Below, one piece after another: positions 35,448-43,873 of a stretch of DNA of 64,000 nt. The notes below the pieces were generated by a model. It worked only from the letters and a program-made list of their open reading frames with translations, was not told where the DNA came from and ran no database searches. Each line of letters opens with the position of its first letter. The first letter of the stretch is position 1. The stretch is from an uncultured Ruminococcus sp. (GTDB taxonomy: Bacteria > Bacillota > Clostridia > Oscillospirales > CAG-272). Location of the stretch: assembly GCA_905202255.1 (NCBI GenBank), contig CAJKRH010000004.1, positions 1-64,000 on the forward strand. The letters are read 5' to 3'. Position numbers and translations under genes: made by a program.

Positions 35448-36233
35448 TCACTTCTCCAGTATAACTATTTTATTTGATATATTGCGTATAAAACCTATTT
35501 TGTCAAGCAGCTTATATACCGGCACAAATTCAGCCATGCCCTCTGTCAGGCTGTGCTCCTCGGAAAAACGGAAATCAGGCAGAAGAGCCGCAAGCTCCCT
35601 GCCGCCCTTTATTCCCCATGTGAATTTTGCATGGCTTCCCTCGATGGATTTCTCCTTGAAGCGACGCGCCACCATGGGGTTCATGGTTTCGACAAAAACC
35701 GTAGCGTGACCGAATCTTTCCGAAATAACGGCGAAAATGCGCTTTACATCTTCCTCGCGGAGATACATCGTCAGTCCCTCGATTATCACGAGTGCCGCCG
35801 TGCCGTTCTCTGCTATCGCGCCGCCCCAGTCGTCCATGGCGGACATGGCTATCTGCGAGATATCGCCGCTCTCCGGCAGGAGCTTTTCACGCACGGAGAT
35901 AGTCTCCGGCAGGTCGAGATTATACCAGTGAGAATACCCGCTCGTGCGGTAGCACCGCGTATCAAGCCCGCAGGCTATATTTACGACCACCGCGCCAGGA
36001 TTTTTCACAAGCCATGCCGACACCAGTCCGTCAAGCACGATGGTGCGCGCGATAACGCCGCTGTGCATGGCGCTGTCCTTATCCGCAAGCGAAAAATCAT
36101 AGTCGAGCCTGTCGATTACCTCCTCGGCTTTTCTGTCGCAGACTGCGCCGCGCCCTCTGCTTTCCTTTGCTCTGGCATAAACCGTCTGCAGCATCGTCTC
36201 GGGAACTCCCGAGAGTTTTATTTTTTCTCCCAT
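35448..36233 (-). CDS. LCM-type SAM-dependent O-methyltransferase (B)
   Basis: 261 residues of the leucine carboxyl methyltransferase superfamily: AVVVNIACGLDTRCYR (SAM loop), WYNLDLPETISVREKLLPE and LVIIEGLTMYLREEDVKRIFAVI. The N-terminal KESRGRGAVCDRKAEEVIDRLDYDFSLADKD part is typical of bacterial members. Paralogue of the enzyme at 30925-31767 at the other end of the operon. Stop and start are one base apart on both sides, so it is translationally tied to its neighbours. Confidence 0.88.
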   Translation of the reverse strand: MGEKIKLSGVPETMLQTVYARAKESRGRGAVCDRKAEEVIDRLDYDFSLADKDSAMHSGVIARTIVLDGLVSAWLVKNPGAVVVNIACGLDTRCYRTSGYSHWYNLDLPETISVREKLLPESGDISQIAMSAMDDWGGAIAENGTAALVIIEGLTMYLREEDVKRIFAVISERFGHATVFVETMNPMVARRFKEKSIEGSHAKFTWGIKGGRELAALLPDFRFSEEHSLTEGMAEFVPVYKLLDKIGFIRNISNKIVILEK

Positions 36234-36234
36234 G

Positions 36235-36576
36235 TCAATCAGCCTCCGCTTCTTTCAGTCCTCTGCCCGACCATATGGCATTTGCGAGCATCCATACGGC
36301 AAGCGCCCTCGTCTTGCGATATTGCGGCTTTATCTGCGTCAGTGACGCGCGAACCGTGAAAAATCCGAGCGCCATACCGCAAAGCCCCGTGACGATGAGA
36401 AGCGGCAGACGCCACTCGCCCCATGAGCCGTCAAGATATGCTTCTCTTGCAAAAAGCCCGCTGTCGCCGGAATGCGCGGGAATCACGCTCAGGCACAGGT
36501 CGCCGACGAGCATCAGAAGTGCGCCGAGAGCGCCGAGCAGACAATCTCTTCTGTATGTTTTCTGCTTTATATCCAT
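36235..36576 (-). CDS. Small membrane protein, apparently truncated DUF6796-like (113 aa)
   Basis: First gene of the operon. GGAGG is 7 bases before this ATG; an ATG at 36621 upstream has none. Residues about 11-30 (GALGALLMLVGDLCLSVIPA) and 55-75 are membrane helices, and SGDSGLFAREAYLDGSW follows the first. That pattern recalls DUF6796 membrane proteins, which are usually about twice as long, so this copy seems to have lost its distal half (it ends WMLANAIWSGRGLKEAEAD). Family call is from memory and tentative. Confidence 0.65.
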   Translation of the reverse strand: MDIKQKTYRRDCLLGALGALLMLVGDLCLSVIPAHSGDSGLFAREAYLDGSWGEWRLPLLIVTGLCGMALGFFTVRASLTQIKPQYRKTRALAVWMLANAIWSGRGLKEAEAD

Positions 36577-36612
36577 CTGTTTTCCTCCCTGTTTTGTCTT
36601 TTTGCCGTCGCG

Positions 36613-36630
36613 GGTTAGCAAAGGCTAACC
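36613..36630. promoter_or_regulatory. Dyad in the operon leader, possible operator
   Basis: GGTTAGC, four bases, GCTAACC lies between the promoter at 36715-36743 and the first gene. No regulator gene is adjacent. Confidence 0.4.
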
Positions 36631-36714
36631 AATAGCTTTACGAAAAGCCGCCCGCAGGCAGCCGTCTATGGCATTTTTCACGAAAATACTTGCATGGCAA
36701 GGCTTTCTGTGATT

Positions 36715-36743
36715 ATAATATCACATAATTTTATGCTTTGCAA
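36715..36743 (-). promoter_or_regulatory. Promoter of the 36.6-30.0 kb operon
   Basis: Minus strand TTGCAA, 17 bases, TATTAT (TATAAT overlaps it by shift), about 140 bases before the first ATG. Of the remaining 36744-37028 only a start-less minus-strand open stretch (about 36835-36975) is visible. Confidence 0.6.
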
Positions 36744-37028
36744 TAGGATTTTGCAATTTTTATCTGCCAAGAGAAAAAATAATTTACAGAAATCCGAAAT
36801 ATCAATTCCCTGCTTTTCAAACCGTTGTGACAGTCACCACATCCGCTATATTTTCCGCGAAAATTTCGGTATTCCCTTTTGCTATGTTTTTCATAACGGA
36901 AGATTCACCTTTTGTGGATTCTCCGTAGTCTATCGGCTCATCTAAAGTATTCTCAAAAAGTTACTTTCGCTAATAATGCTTCAAAGCGGTGTTTTTTCTT
37001 CGTATTCATCATTAGTTGCGTTTTAATC

Positions 37029-37078
37029 AAAAGGCATCTATAAGTCTCAAGAGCCAGCTTGAGAGTTTATAGATGCCA
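37029..37078 (-). terminator. Terminator of the aspS gene
   Basis: Long imperfect stem GGCATCTATAA/TTATAGATGCC continued by CTCAAG/CTTGAG, with TTTTGATT after it on the minus strand. Confidence 0.7.
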
Positions 37079-37106
37079 TAAAATTTATAAAGCGGGCTGA
37101 TAAAAT

Positions 37107-38441
37107 TTACGGAGTCAGACGCTTGGGGCTGCGGAAGAGGAACATCGCTTCGTTGATATGCAGACCCGTAAGGAGCATGGTAAGGCGGTCTACACCAAGT
37201 CCGAAACCGCCGTGAGGAGGACAACCGTACTTGAAAAATTCGAGATAGAATTTTACATCCTCTGCCAATCCTTTTTCTTCTGCCTGTGCTTTCAGAACAT
37301 CGTATCTGTGTTCTCTTTGTGCGCCGGTAGTAATCTCAACTCCGCGCCAGATAAGGTCATAGCCCTCGGGAACGCCATGCTCATCACGCATATGGTAAAA
37401 TGCGCGTTTTTCAGCAGAATAGTCGGTGATAAAGAGAAATTCATGATTATATTTGCGCTTTACCCACTCATAGCTGAGTCTTTCGGCATCGGTAGTCAGA
37501 TCACCCTTTTCGGAGTCAGGAACCGTATAACCGAAATCCTTTTCCAGATTGTCATATAATTCAGCCAGAGTAATAACGGGAAACGGCGTGGTGGGAACCA
37601 CTACCTCTATGCCGAATGTTTCTTTTATTTGGTCTCCGAGCTCGTCCTTTACCTTTGCCAAAGCATAGGTAAGAAGCTCCTCCTCCATCTTCATAACATC
37701 GCGGAAGGAGGTGATATAGCTGAATTCCAAGTCGAAGCCGGTGAACTCGGTGGTGTGCTTGTTGGTATAGGATTTCTCTGCGCGGAATACGGGACCGACC
37801 TCGAAAATTCTGTCAAAACCGCTTGCCATTGCCATCTGCTTATAAAACTGAGGACTCTGAGCAAGATATGCGTTGCGGTCAAAATATTTGACCTCGAAAA
37901 CCTCCGAGCCGCTCTCGCTCGCCGCACCGATAAGCTTTGGCGTATGTATCTCCAAAAATCCGCGTTCATAAAGGAAATCGCGCATAGCTTTTGTAAAAAG
38001 CGTCTGAGCCTTAAAAATAAGCTGATTACGGTCAGTACGCAAGTCAATCCAGCGATAATCCATGCGGTCATCGATTCCGGAACGGGCTACGGCAGCCTTC
38101 TTTTTGGTAGCGGGAATATCTTCGCGTTGTATGGGAAGAGCGGCAGCTACGGACTCAACCTTGATTTCGGTTGGGATTATTTCAATTCCGCCCATTTTTA
38201 CATATTCGCTTTCATGTGCCACACCGATTACCGATATTACGGAATCTGGGGTAATCTGACCGAGTGCGGGCAGAAGCTCCTCGTGTCCCTCTTTTTCTAT
38301 GGTTATCTGCACCTTACCGGTAATATCCTTCAGAACTATAAAGCACATTGCCTTGCCGTCACGGAAATTTTCGACAAAGCCCTGAACCAAAATGCTTTTT
38401 TCGAGATTATCACGGATATCTTTTACATATATTCTTTGCAT
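37107..38441 (-). CDS. aspS: Aspartate--tRNA ligase, archaeal/eukaryal type (possibly non-discriminating)
   Basis: 444 residues, much shorter than bacterial AspRS (about 590) because the GAD insertion is missing. An N-terminal OB fold (GFVENFRDGKAMCFIVLKD) is followed by a class II core: FRAEKSYTNKHTTEFTGFDLE (motif 2) and GFGLGVDRLTMLLTGL...FRSPKR (motif 3). Such enzymes often charge both tRNA-Asp and tRNA-Asn when paired with GatCAB. Own consensus promoter and terminator. No asnA or gatCAB genes are in view, so tRNA specificity cannot be decided here. Confidence 0.93.
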   Translation of the reverse strand: MQRIYVKDIRDNLEKSILVQGFVENFRDGKAMCFIVLKDITGKVQITIEKEGHEELLPALGQITPDSVISVIGVAHESEYVKMGGIEIIPTEIKVESVAAALPIQREDIPATKKKAAVARSGIDDRMDYRWIDLRTDRNQLIFKAQTLFTKAMRDFLYERGFLEIHTPKLIGAASESGSEVFEVKYFDRNAYLAQSPQFYKQMAMASGFDRIFEVGPVFRAEKSYTNKHTTEFTGFDLEFSYITSFRDVMKMEEELLTYALAKVKDELGDQIKETFGIEVVVPTTPFPVITLAELYDNLEKDFGYTVPDSEKGDLTTDAERLSYEWVKRKYNHEFLFITDYSAEKRAFYHMRDEHGVPEGYDLIWRGVEITTGAQREHRYDVLKAQAEEKGLAEDVKFYLEFFKYGCPPHGGFGLGVDRLTMLLTGLHINEAMFLFRSPKRLTP

Positions 38442-38494
38442 ATATTTCTCCTTTTAATACAATTGTCATCTCTCTGGTTATGTATTGATTTGTT

Positions 38495-38523
38495 ATTATA
38501 CACCAATATTTTCTGTTTGTCAA
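38495..38523 (-). promoter_or_regulatory. Promoter of aspS
   Basis: Minus strand TTGACA, 17 bases, TATAAT, consensus, about 55 bases before the ATG. Confidence 0.85.
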
Positions 38524-38568
38524 CCGCCTGCAAAAATTCTCATTGCATGATTTATCAGATTATTTCTC

Positions 38569-39180
38569 TTATTTCTCAAAATCCGACTTTTTCCAGTATT
38601 TATAATCCAGTCCGCGCATAGTGCGGTATCTGCTGTAAAAATGTTGTACATTTGTATCGAAATCCGGGAAATAGTTTTTTACATCAAATATGATATCATC
38701 GCGATACTGCATACTCAAAAGTCCGGGCATCACCGTACATCCATTAAGTGATTTCTTCTCTTCTTCATCAAGAATCTTTGATGAAAAAAATATCATTTTT
38801 CCTCTTGCAAAAATATAATCAAATACAGAATTGCTAAACTCCGATGCGTTTATTTCCGCAATGCCGCTTGATTTTACTTCGCTCCATTTCAAAAAAAGCG
38901 TATCATTTATAAATATTCCGCTTTCTTCAAAATGGATTTTCAGACCAAACTTTATCTTGTCTGTTTTCAAGGTGCGGGCATAAAACAGCACGGCACATTC
39001 AAATGCAAGTACCGCCAGTGTCGTTACAATATGAACCGTCATATTGGATTTTCCGGGGATAAGGATAATAATTGCTCCCGCAGCAAAGCCGAGAACCGCA
39101 AGAACGCCATAACTGAGCCAACCCAAAAAGTATAAAGTCCCGGGAGATTTTACCAAGGTGTAAGTCTTTTTCATGCTCAA
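38569..39180 (-). CDS. Unknown membrane protein with two N-terminal helices (203 aa)
   Basis: Two adjacent membrane segments (about residues 15-40 and 46-68) are followed by a soluble domain with IHFEESGIFINDTLFLKWSEVKSSGIAE, FDYIFARGKMIFFSSKILDEEEKKSL and YFPDFDTNVQHFYSRYRTMRGL. The membrane-pair-plus-beta-domain layout resembles YcxB-like proteins; that is a guess. The start is either the TTG at 39180, with GAGG at 5 bases and overlapping the ispA stop, or the ATG at 39174. Its end lies close to the aspS promoter. Function unknown. Confidence 0.75.
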   Translation of the reverse strand: MSMKKTYTLVKSPGTLYFLGWLSYGVLAVLGFAAGAIIILIPGKSNMTVHIVTTLAVLAFECAVLFYARTLKTDKIKFGLKIHFEESGIFINDTLFLKWSEVKSSGIAEINASEFSNSVFDYIFARGKMIFFSSKILDEEEKKSLNGCTVMPGLLSMQYRDDIIFDVKNYFPDFDTNVQHFYSRYRTMRGLDYKYWKKSDFEK

Positions 39181-40082
39181 TATTTCCTCTCAAGCAGGTA
39201 GCTTGCCAGCTCGCAGAGTACTTTGCTTCCGGAATAGCCCGAGATTGCCGCTATTGCCGCCTCTGTTTCGCGCTTTGCATATTCGCGTGCCTTTACCACA
39301 TCCATGAACGAGAGGAATGTCGTTTTGCCCTCCTTGGCGTCGGCATGCGTAGCCTTTCCGAGAAGTGCCGCATCGCCCTCAACATCGAGGATATCGTCTA
39401 TTATCTGAAAAGCAAGTCCTATGCCCGTGGCATATTTTGCCGCATCATGGAGCCGCTTGTCGGAGGAGATATACAGTCCCGCCGCATGACAGCCGAGAAG
39501 CGCAGATGCTCTCATCAGCGCGCCTGTTTTCTTATCGTGCATTTTCAGGAGAAGCTTGAAATCGGGTGCCTTTTTCTCGCCGAGCAGGTCTATCTCCTGC
39601 CCGCCCATCATGCCGAGCGCACCCGCGCAGACAAGAAGCATATTTGTCGCGGAGAGCGCGGCTTTCGGCTCCACAAAGGCATTTTCCGAAGCAAGCTCAT
39701 AGCCCTTTGTTATCAGCGCGTCGCCGCAGAGGAGTGCTATATCCTCGCCGTAAACCTTATGGTTTGTCAGCTTGCCGCGCCTGTAATCATCATTATCCAT
39801 GCAGGGCATATCGTCATGCACAAGCGATGACGCATGAACGCACTCTATAGCGCAGGCAAAAGGCATAGCCGAGGCGTCCATTCCGCCGAAAAGCCTGCAA
39901 AACTGCATTACGAGAAAGGCGCGTATGCGCTTTCCTCCGCCGAGCGCGCTGTAGCGCATGGATGAATAGAGCGTTTCGAGCGCCGCATCGGGCGTTTTCA
40001 GGTATTTTTCAAGCTCGGTTTCGACAGCCGCGGCATTTTCCGAAAGTAATTTTTTTATATCAGCTTCCCTGCATTTTTCCAT
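39177..40082 (-). CDS. ispA: Polyprenyl synthetase (farnesyl/geranyl diphosphate synthase type)
   Basis: 301 residues. Both Asp-rich magnesium motifs are present: DDMPCMDNDD (first) and DDILD in GLAFQIIDDILDVEGD (second), with GGKRIRAFLV near the N-terminus. Condenses isopentenyl diphosphate with an allylic diphosphate. Size and DDxxxxD first motif fit the short-chain FPP synthase group. It follows xseB by about 25 bases, the common Firmicute order nusB-xseA-xseB-ispA. Confidence 0.95.
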   Translation of the reverse strand: MEKCREADIKKLLSENAAAVETELEKYLKTPDAALETLYSSMRYSALGGGKRIRAFLVMQFCRLFGGMDASAMPFACAIECVHASSLVHDDMPCMDNDDYRRGKLTNHKVYGEDIALLCGDALITKGYELASENAFVEPKAALSATNMLLVCAGALGMMGGQEIDLLGEKKAPDFKLLLKMHDKKTGALMRASALLGCHAAGLYISSDKRLHDAAKYATGIGLAFQIIDDILDVEGDAALLGKATHADAKEGKTTFLSFMDVVKAREYAKRETEAAIAAISGYSGSKVLCELASYLLERKY

Positions 40083-40107
40083 AGTATATCCTCCGTATTT
40101 TCATTCC

Positions 40108-40347
40108 TTATTCGGGTTTTGCAAAATCCTTCTCGACGAGGCTTCCTTCTTCGCCTGCCTGAAGAATCTTCACTCTCTGCTCGGCATTGTCAAGCTCACC
40201 CGTGCAGAATTTTACAAGCCCCACGCCCTCCTCGAAAAGAGCGAGCGATTCATCGAGCTTTGCACTTCCGCTTTCCATTGCGCGCACTATCTCCTCGAGC
40301 CTTGCGAGTGCCGTTTCGAATGTAATTTTCTTTTCCGTGTTTTCCAT
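40108..40347 (-). CDS. xseB: Exodeoxyribonuclease VII small subunit
   Basis: 79 residues from this ATG, which lies 2 bases after the xseA stop and uses GGAG inside the xseA end. The classic XseB helix-hairpin is seen: TFETALARLEEIVRAMESG, LDESLALFEEGVGLVK and LDNAEQRVKIL. Several copies bind one XseA to form the single-strand-specific exonuclease. An upstream in-frame ATG at 40386 would overlap xseA and adds an atypical tail. Confidence 0.95.
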   Translation of the reverse strand: MENTEKKITFETALARLEEIVRAMESGSAKLDESLALFEEGVGLVKFCTGELDNAEQRVKILQAGEEGSLVEKDFAKPE

Positions 40348-40349
40348 AT

Positions 40350-41576
40350 TTATATCTTCTCCTTTTCGTTCATCACTATGTCGCATACCGTCGCTCTGAC
40401 GGTGCCGTCCGAGAGCATCAGCGATATGTCGCTTCCCTTTTCCACCTGCGCGGCACTTCTTATCACCGTGCCGTCGGGAGCGAAAGCAGCACCGTATCCG
40501 CGCGAGAGCACGGAGAGCGGATTCATCGCGTCCAGTTTTGCCGTTTTGCCCGCCAGAGCTGACTTTTTGCGTTCCAGAAGGAATGTTATACGATTGTATA
40601 ATTTATCCTCGGCAACGCCGAGAGCCATTCTTTTGTCGTCTATGAAATTGCGCGGATCGGTGAGAGCCCGACTCTTTTTCATGCGCTCGAGCGTACTGCG
40701 CAGAAGCTCCAGCTTCTTGCCCTCGAGCAGCTCGAGCCGCGCCGTGACATTGCCGAGCTTGCGCTTCAGTTCATATCTCTCCGGCACAGCCAGTTCAGCC
40801 GCGGCGGAAGGTGTCGGCGCGCGCCTGTCGGCGGCAAAATCGCAGAGCGTGAAGTCTATCTCATGCCCGACCGCCGAGATGACGGGCAGCTCCGATGCCG
40901 CAACCTCGCGCACAAGCGCCTCGCTGTTGAAAGCCCACAAATCCTCGAGTGAGCCGCCGCCGCGCCCGATGATGATGACATTCACATTCTTCTTTTCATT
41001 GAAATACCGCAGTCCCTCTATCAACTGAGGTGCGGCGCTCTCTCCCTGCACAAGCGACGGATAAAGCACGACCTCCGCTATCGGAAAACGCCTGCCGAGT
41101 ATATTTATGATATCGCGTATCGCCGCGCCCGTCGGCGAGGTGATGACACCTATGCGCATCGGATACCGCGGCAGTGGCTTCTTTTTTGCTTCATCGAAAA
41201 GCCCTTCTGCGCCGAGCTTGGCTTTGAGCTGCTCATATGCGATATAGAGCGCACCCACGCCGTCCGGCTCGAGTGTATCGACATAAATCTGATACTGACC
41301 GTCGCGAACATATGCGCTGACTCTGCCGCCGACTATCACCTTCATACCGTTTTCGGGAATGAAAGCGAGCTTTGAGGCACTCGAACGGAACATTACGGCG
41401 GCGATGCGGCTCGTCTCATCCTTGACGGTGAAATAGAAATGCCCCGATTTATGATTGGTAAAATTCGATATCTCGCCGCGGATGAAAACACGCATCAGCG
41501 CTTCGTCCGTTTCAAGCTTCATTTTTATATATTCATTCAGTGCCGTAACGGTAAAGACCTGTCGCTCTTCCGCCAT
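40350..41576 (-). CDS. xseA: Exodeoxyribonuclease VII large subunit
   Basis: 408 residues: an N-terminal OB-fold DNA-binding domain (VFIRGEISNFTNHKSGHFYFTVKDE), the catalytic domain with VITSPTGAAIRDIINILGRRFP and RGGGSLEDLWAFNSE, and a C-terminal coiled coil ending LSRGYG. Degrades single-stranded DNA to oligonucleotides. Overlaps the upstream TsaD-like gene by one base and is followed by xseB, so expression is coupled. Confidence 0.95.
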   Translation of the reverse strand: MAEERQVFTVTALNEYIKMKLETDEALMRVFIRGEISNFTNHKSGHFYFTVKDETSRIAAVMFRSSASKLAFIPENGMKVIVGGRVSAYVRDGQYQIYVDTLEPDGVGALYIAYEQLKAKLGAEGLFDEAKKKPLPRYPMRIGVITSPTGAAIRDIINILGRRFPIAEVVLYPSLVQGESAAPQLIEGLRYFNEKKNVNVIIIGRGGGSLEDLWAFNSEALVREVAASELPVISAVGHEIDFTLCDFAADRRAPTPSAAAELAVPERYELKRKLGNVTARLELLEGKKLELLRSTLERMKKSRALTDPRNFIDDKRMALGVAEDKLYNRITFLLERKKSALAGKTAKLDAMNPLSVLSRGYGAAFAPDGTVIRSAAQVEKGSDISLMLSDGTVRATVCDIVMNEKEKI

Positions 41577-42499
41577 TATCTTCCCTCCTTCAGCGCTTCC
41601 AGCCCGAGATATGCCGTGCCGACGGCATTGTCGGAGGAAAGCTCGTTTTCGGCGAAATAAATATTCTCCATCTCGCCCGTAAGCCTGTCTCTTATTATAT
41701 TGTCGCGCATCACGCCGCCTGCGTAAAGTATCGGCAGGCTCCGGTGTGCTTCTCTTGCGTATCTGCTCATCCCGAGTATCGTCTCGCAGACGAAATCTAT
41801 CGCGTATCTCGCGATGTTTTCCGCCGCTTCGCCAGAGTTATACATCTGTATAATTTTATTCTCCGCACCCGAGAGGTTGCAGCTACCGTTTTTTATACAG
41901 GTGTGTAATTTTGTTGTTTTTCCTTGCACGGCAAGCTTTTCCAGCTCCATGCCGCAGGGAAACTTCAGCCCGAGCAGCACGCCTGCGCGGTCAATAAGCT
42001 GACCCGCGTTTATATCCAGCGTCTCGCCGACTATGGCGACATCAAAACCGACAGCTTTCCTTTTCACATGGAGAAGCTCCGTCGTGCCTCCCGAGATATG
42101 AAATGCGAGAAATTCTCTCCCGAGCGCTTCTTCGCCCGCCTCGCAACTTTTGAGCGCCGCCATGATATGCCCCGCCTGGTGGGAAAAGGCAAAGAGCGGC
42201 ACGCCTGCGGCGGAAGCCGCCGCCGTCGCGGCGGCTTTGCCCGCGAGAAAGCAAGGCATATATGAGCCTTCGATATCGCGCGGCTTTTCGCTGTAGGAAA
42301 CGGCATCTGTCTTTCCGATATCAAGCTCCGAAAAGAGCCGAGGAAGATTTACTGTATGCAAAAAGAGAGCGTCGCTCTGCCGCAATCCACGCTCCCCCGT
42401 TTTTACCTCAAGTATTGTTCTCCCGTGTCGGTATCCCGTCTCGTCGGCAACCGCTATAGATGTTGTATAGTTGCTTGTATCTATGCCGAGAACTCTCAT
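41576..42499 (-). CDS. TsaD/Kae1-like ASKHA family protein (307 aa)
   Basis: N-terminal VLGIDTSNYTTSIAVAD is the phosphate-binding strand of the Kae1/TsaD/Gcp group; SHQAGHIMAAL gives the HxxxH metal pair; FLAFHISGGTTELLHV and LYAGGVMRDN complete the ATPase fold. At 307 residues it is shorter than TsaD (about 340), and lacks the usual TsaB/TsaE neighbours, so it is probably the Firmicute paralogue rather than the tRNA-t6A transferase itself. It sits between nusB and xseA. Precise role unknown. Confidence 0.85.
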   Translation of the reverse strand: MRVLGIDTSNYTTSIAVADETGYRHGRTILEVKTGERGLRQSDALFLHTVNLPRLFSELDIGKTDAVSYSEKPRDIEGSYMPCFLAGKAAATAAASAAGVPLFAFSHQAGHIMAALKSCEAGEEALGREFLAFHISGGTTELLHVKRKAVGFDVAIVGETLDINAGQLIDRAGVLLGLKFPCGMELEKLAVQGKTTKLHTCIKNGSCNLSGAENKIIQMYNSGEAAENIARYAIDFVCETILGMSRYAREAHRSLPILYAGGVMRDNIIRDRLTGEMENIYFAENELSSDNAVGTAYLGLEALKEGR

Positions 42500-42967
42500 T
42501 TATTCCCCGTCCCCCGACGCCTGCGCTTCCGGAGCCGCGGTGCTCTCTTCCGCCGCTTTGTCCCTTGCCGATTTGGCTATGGCATTGAGTATACCGTTTA
42601 TAAAGGAAGGCGCCTTGCTGTCGTCATAAGCCTTTGCTATCTCGACAGCCTCATTTATCGCTATCTCAACAGGAACATCCGTATAGAGCAGTTCATATGC
42701 GCACACGCGCATGACGGCAAGCGAAATTTTTGAAATTCTGCTTATTTTCCAGCCTGTCGCATTCTCCGCGATGACCGAGTCAAGCTTCTCACGGTTATTG
42801 CAGACACCGAAAAAAAGCTCCTTTGTAAATGAATCCGCCGGGAGCTCATGCTCCGAAACGGCAAGCTCCAGAAATTTTTCCGGATCTTCGTCCCTGTTTA
42901 CGGAGCAGGCATATACGAGCCTGACCGCACTTTCTCTCGCCATGTGGCGAGTTAACCTTTTTGCCAT
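42500..42967 (-). CDS. nusB: Transcription antitermination factor NusB
   Basis: 155 residues: an all-helical NusB fold with RHMARESAVRLVYA near the N-terminus and the C-terminal LLYTDVPVEIAINEAVEIAKAYDDSKAPSFINGILNAIAK. Binds boxA RNA with S10 in rRNA antitermination. It heads the leftward nusB-tsaD-like-xseA-xseB-ispA run; its stop and the next start are adjacent. The last ~20 residues are a Glu/Ala-rich extension beyond the family core. Confidence 0.95.
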   Translation of the reverse strand: MAKRLTRHMARESAVRLVYACSVNRDEDPEKFLELAVSEHELPADSFTKELFFGVCNNREKLDSVIAENATGWKISRISKISLAVMRVCAYELLYTDVPVEIAINEAVEIAKAYDDSKAPSFINGILNAIAKSARDKAAEESTAAPEAQASGDGE

Positions 42968-43105
42968 ATATCTCTCCTGAAAAAAATACCTGATTTTGTC
43001 TTTCCTTTATTATACACGCGAAAGAGCAAAAAGTCAATATACTACCGCCACAAAGCATGCGGTGAATTTTTTTGAAGAAAATATGAACTTTTTTTCAAAA
43101 ACCCC

Positions 43106-43134
43106 TTTACAAATGCGGAAACTTGTGATATAAT
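43106..43134 (+). promoter_or_regulatory. Promoter of pyrR-uraA
   Basis: TTTACA, 17 bases, TATAAT, about 150 bases upstream of pyrR. Confidence 0.8.
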
Positions 43135-43140
43135 CTTTGA

Positions 43141-43270
43141 GAAATTTGAAAAAACCTTTTTAATTCGGCACAGAGAGGTCGACAAGGGGATTATATACAG
43201 AAAGTATAGCCATATACTTTTATTATGTAAATTTGCGCCTTGCCGATTTCCGGCAAGGTTTTATTTTTGC
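43141..43270 (+). promoter_or_regulatory. PyrR-dependent attenuator leader
   Basis: The leader contains CACAGAGAGGTCGACAAGG (about 43169-43187), close to the PyrR anti-antiterminator consensus (AGAGAGGCU-type loop). It ends in a terminator stem CTTGCCG/CGGCAAG plus GTTTTATTTTT (43239-43268). UMP-bound PyrR would favour termination before pyrR. Confidence 0.75.
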
Positions 43271-43286
43271 AAAAAAGGAGCGTATC

Positions 43287-43823
43287 ATGGGAAAAATTCT
43301 TTTCGATTCATCTGCCATAGAGCGTATGCTTGCACGGATAGCGCATGAAATAATCGAGAAAAACGAAAATCTCGATAAGGTCGCTCTCGTCGGCGTGCTT
43401 CGCCGCGGCGTTCCGCTTGCCGAAAGGATAGCGGAAAATATAGAGCGTTTTGAAGGAGTGAAGCTTCCCGTAGGCAAGCTCGATATCACACTCTACCGCG
43501 ATGATCTCTCCGAGCTTTCCGATATGCCGAAAATCAAAGGGAACGAAATCGATTTCGATATAAACGGAAAAATAATCATCATAGTCGATGATGTCATATT
43601 TACGGGAAGAACGGTCCGCGCCGCGATAGACGCGCTCTTCGATATCGGCAGACCGAAGCGAATACAGCTTGTTTCGCTTATTGACCGCGGGCACAGAGAG
43701 CTTCCCATAAAGCCCGACTATGTAGGCAAAAATATCCCGACTTCCCTTTCCGAGAAGATAGCGCTGAAGATTCCCCCTTTCGACAGCGAAATGAGTGTGG
43801 AAATAAGCCCGCTTGACGAATGA
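43287..43823 (+). CDS. pyrR: Bifunctional PyrR regulator / uracil phosphoribosyltransferase
   Basis: 178 residues. The PRPP loop [17 protein letters not shown], the N-terminal [21 protein letters not shown] and the basic [22 protein letters not shown] are all typical. Binds pyr leader RNA in response to UMP/UTP and can make UMP from uracil. The ATG at 43287 has AAGGAG 7 bases upstream. It is preceded by its own attenuator and followed by uraA about 50 bases on, so it controls uracil uptake. Confidence 0.95.
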   Translation: MGKILFDSSAIERMLARIAHEIIEKNENLDKVALVGVLRRGVPLAERIAENIERFEGVKLPVGKLDITLYRDDLSELSDMPKIKGNEIDFDINGKIIIIVDDVIFTGRTVRAAIDALFDIGRPKRIQLVSLIDRGHRELPIKPDYVGKNIPTSLSEKIALKIPPFDSEMSVEISPLDE

Positions 43824-43873
43824 ATTTATGCGCTCTGCGCTTAAATTATAAAAAAACCACGGAGGAAAAACAA

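Noticed and set aside
36780..36980. Possible small gene between the aspS terminator and the small-molecule operon
   Set aside because: A minus-strand open stretch of about 45 codons exists, but it has no start codon of use and no ribosome site; the plus-strand frame there also lacks one.
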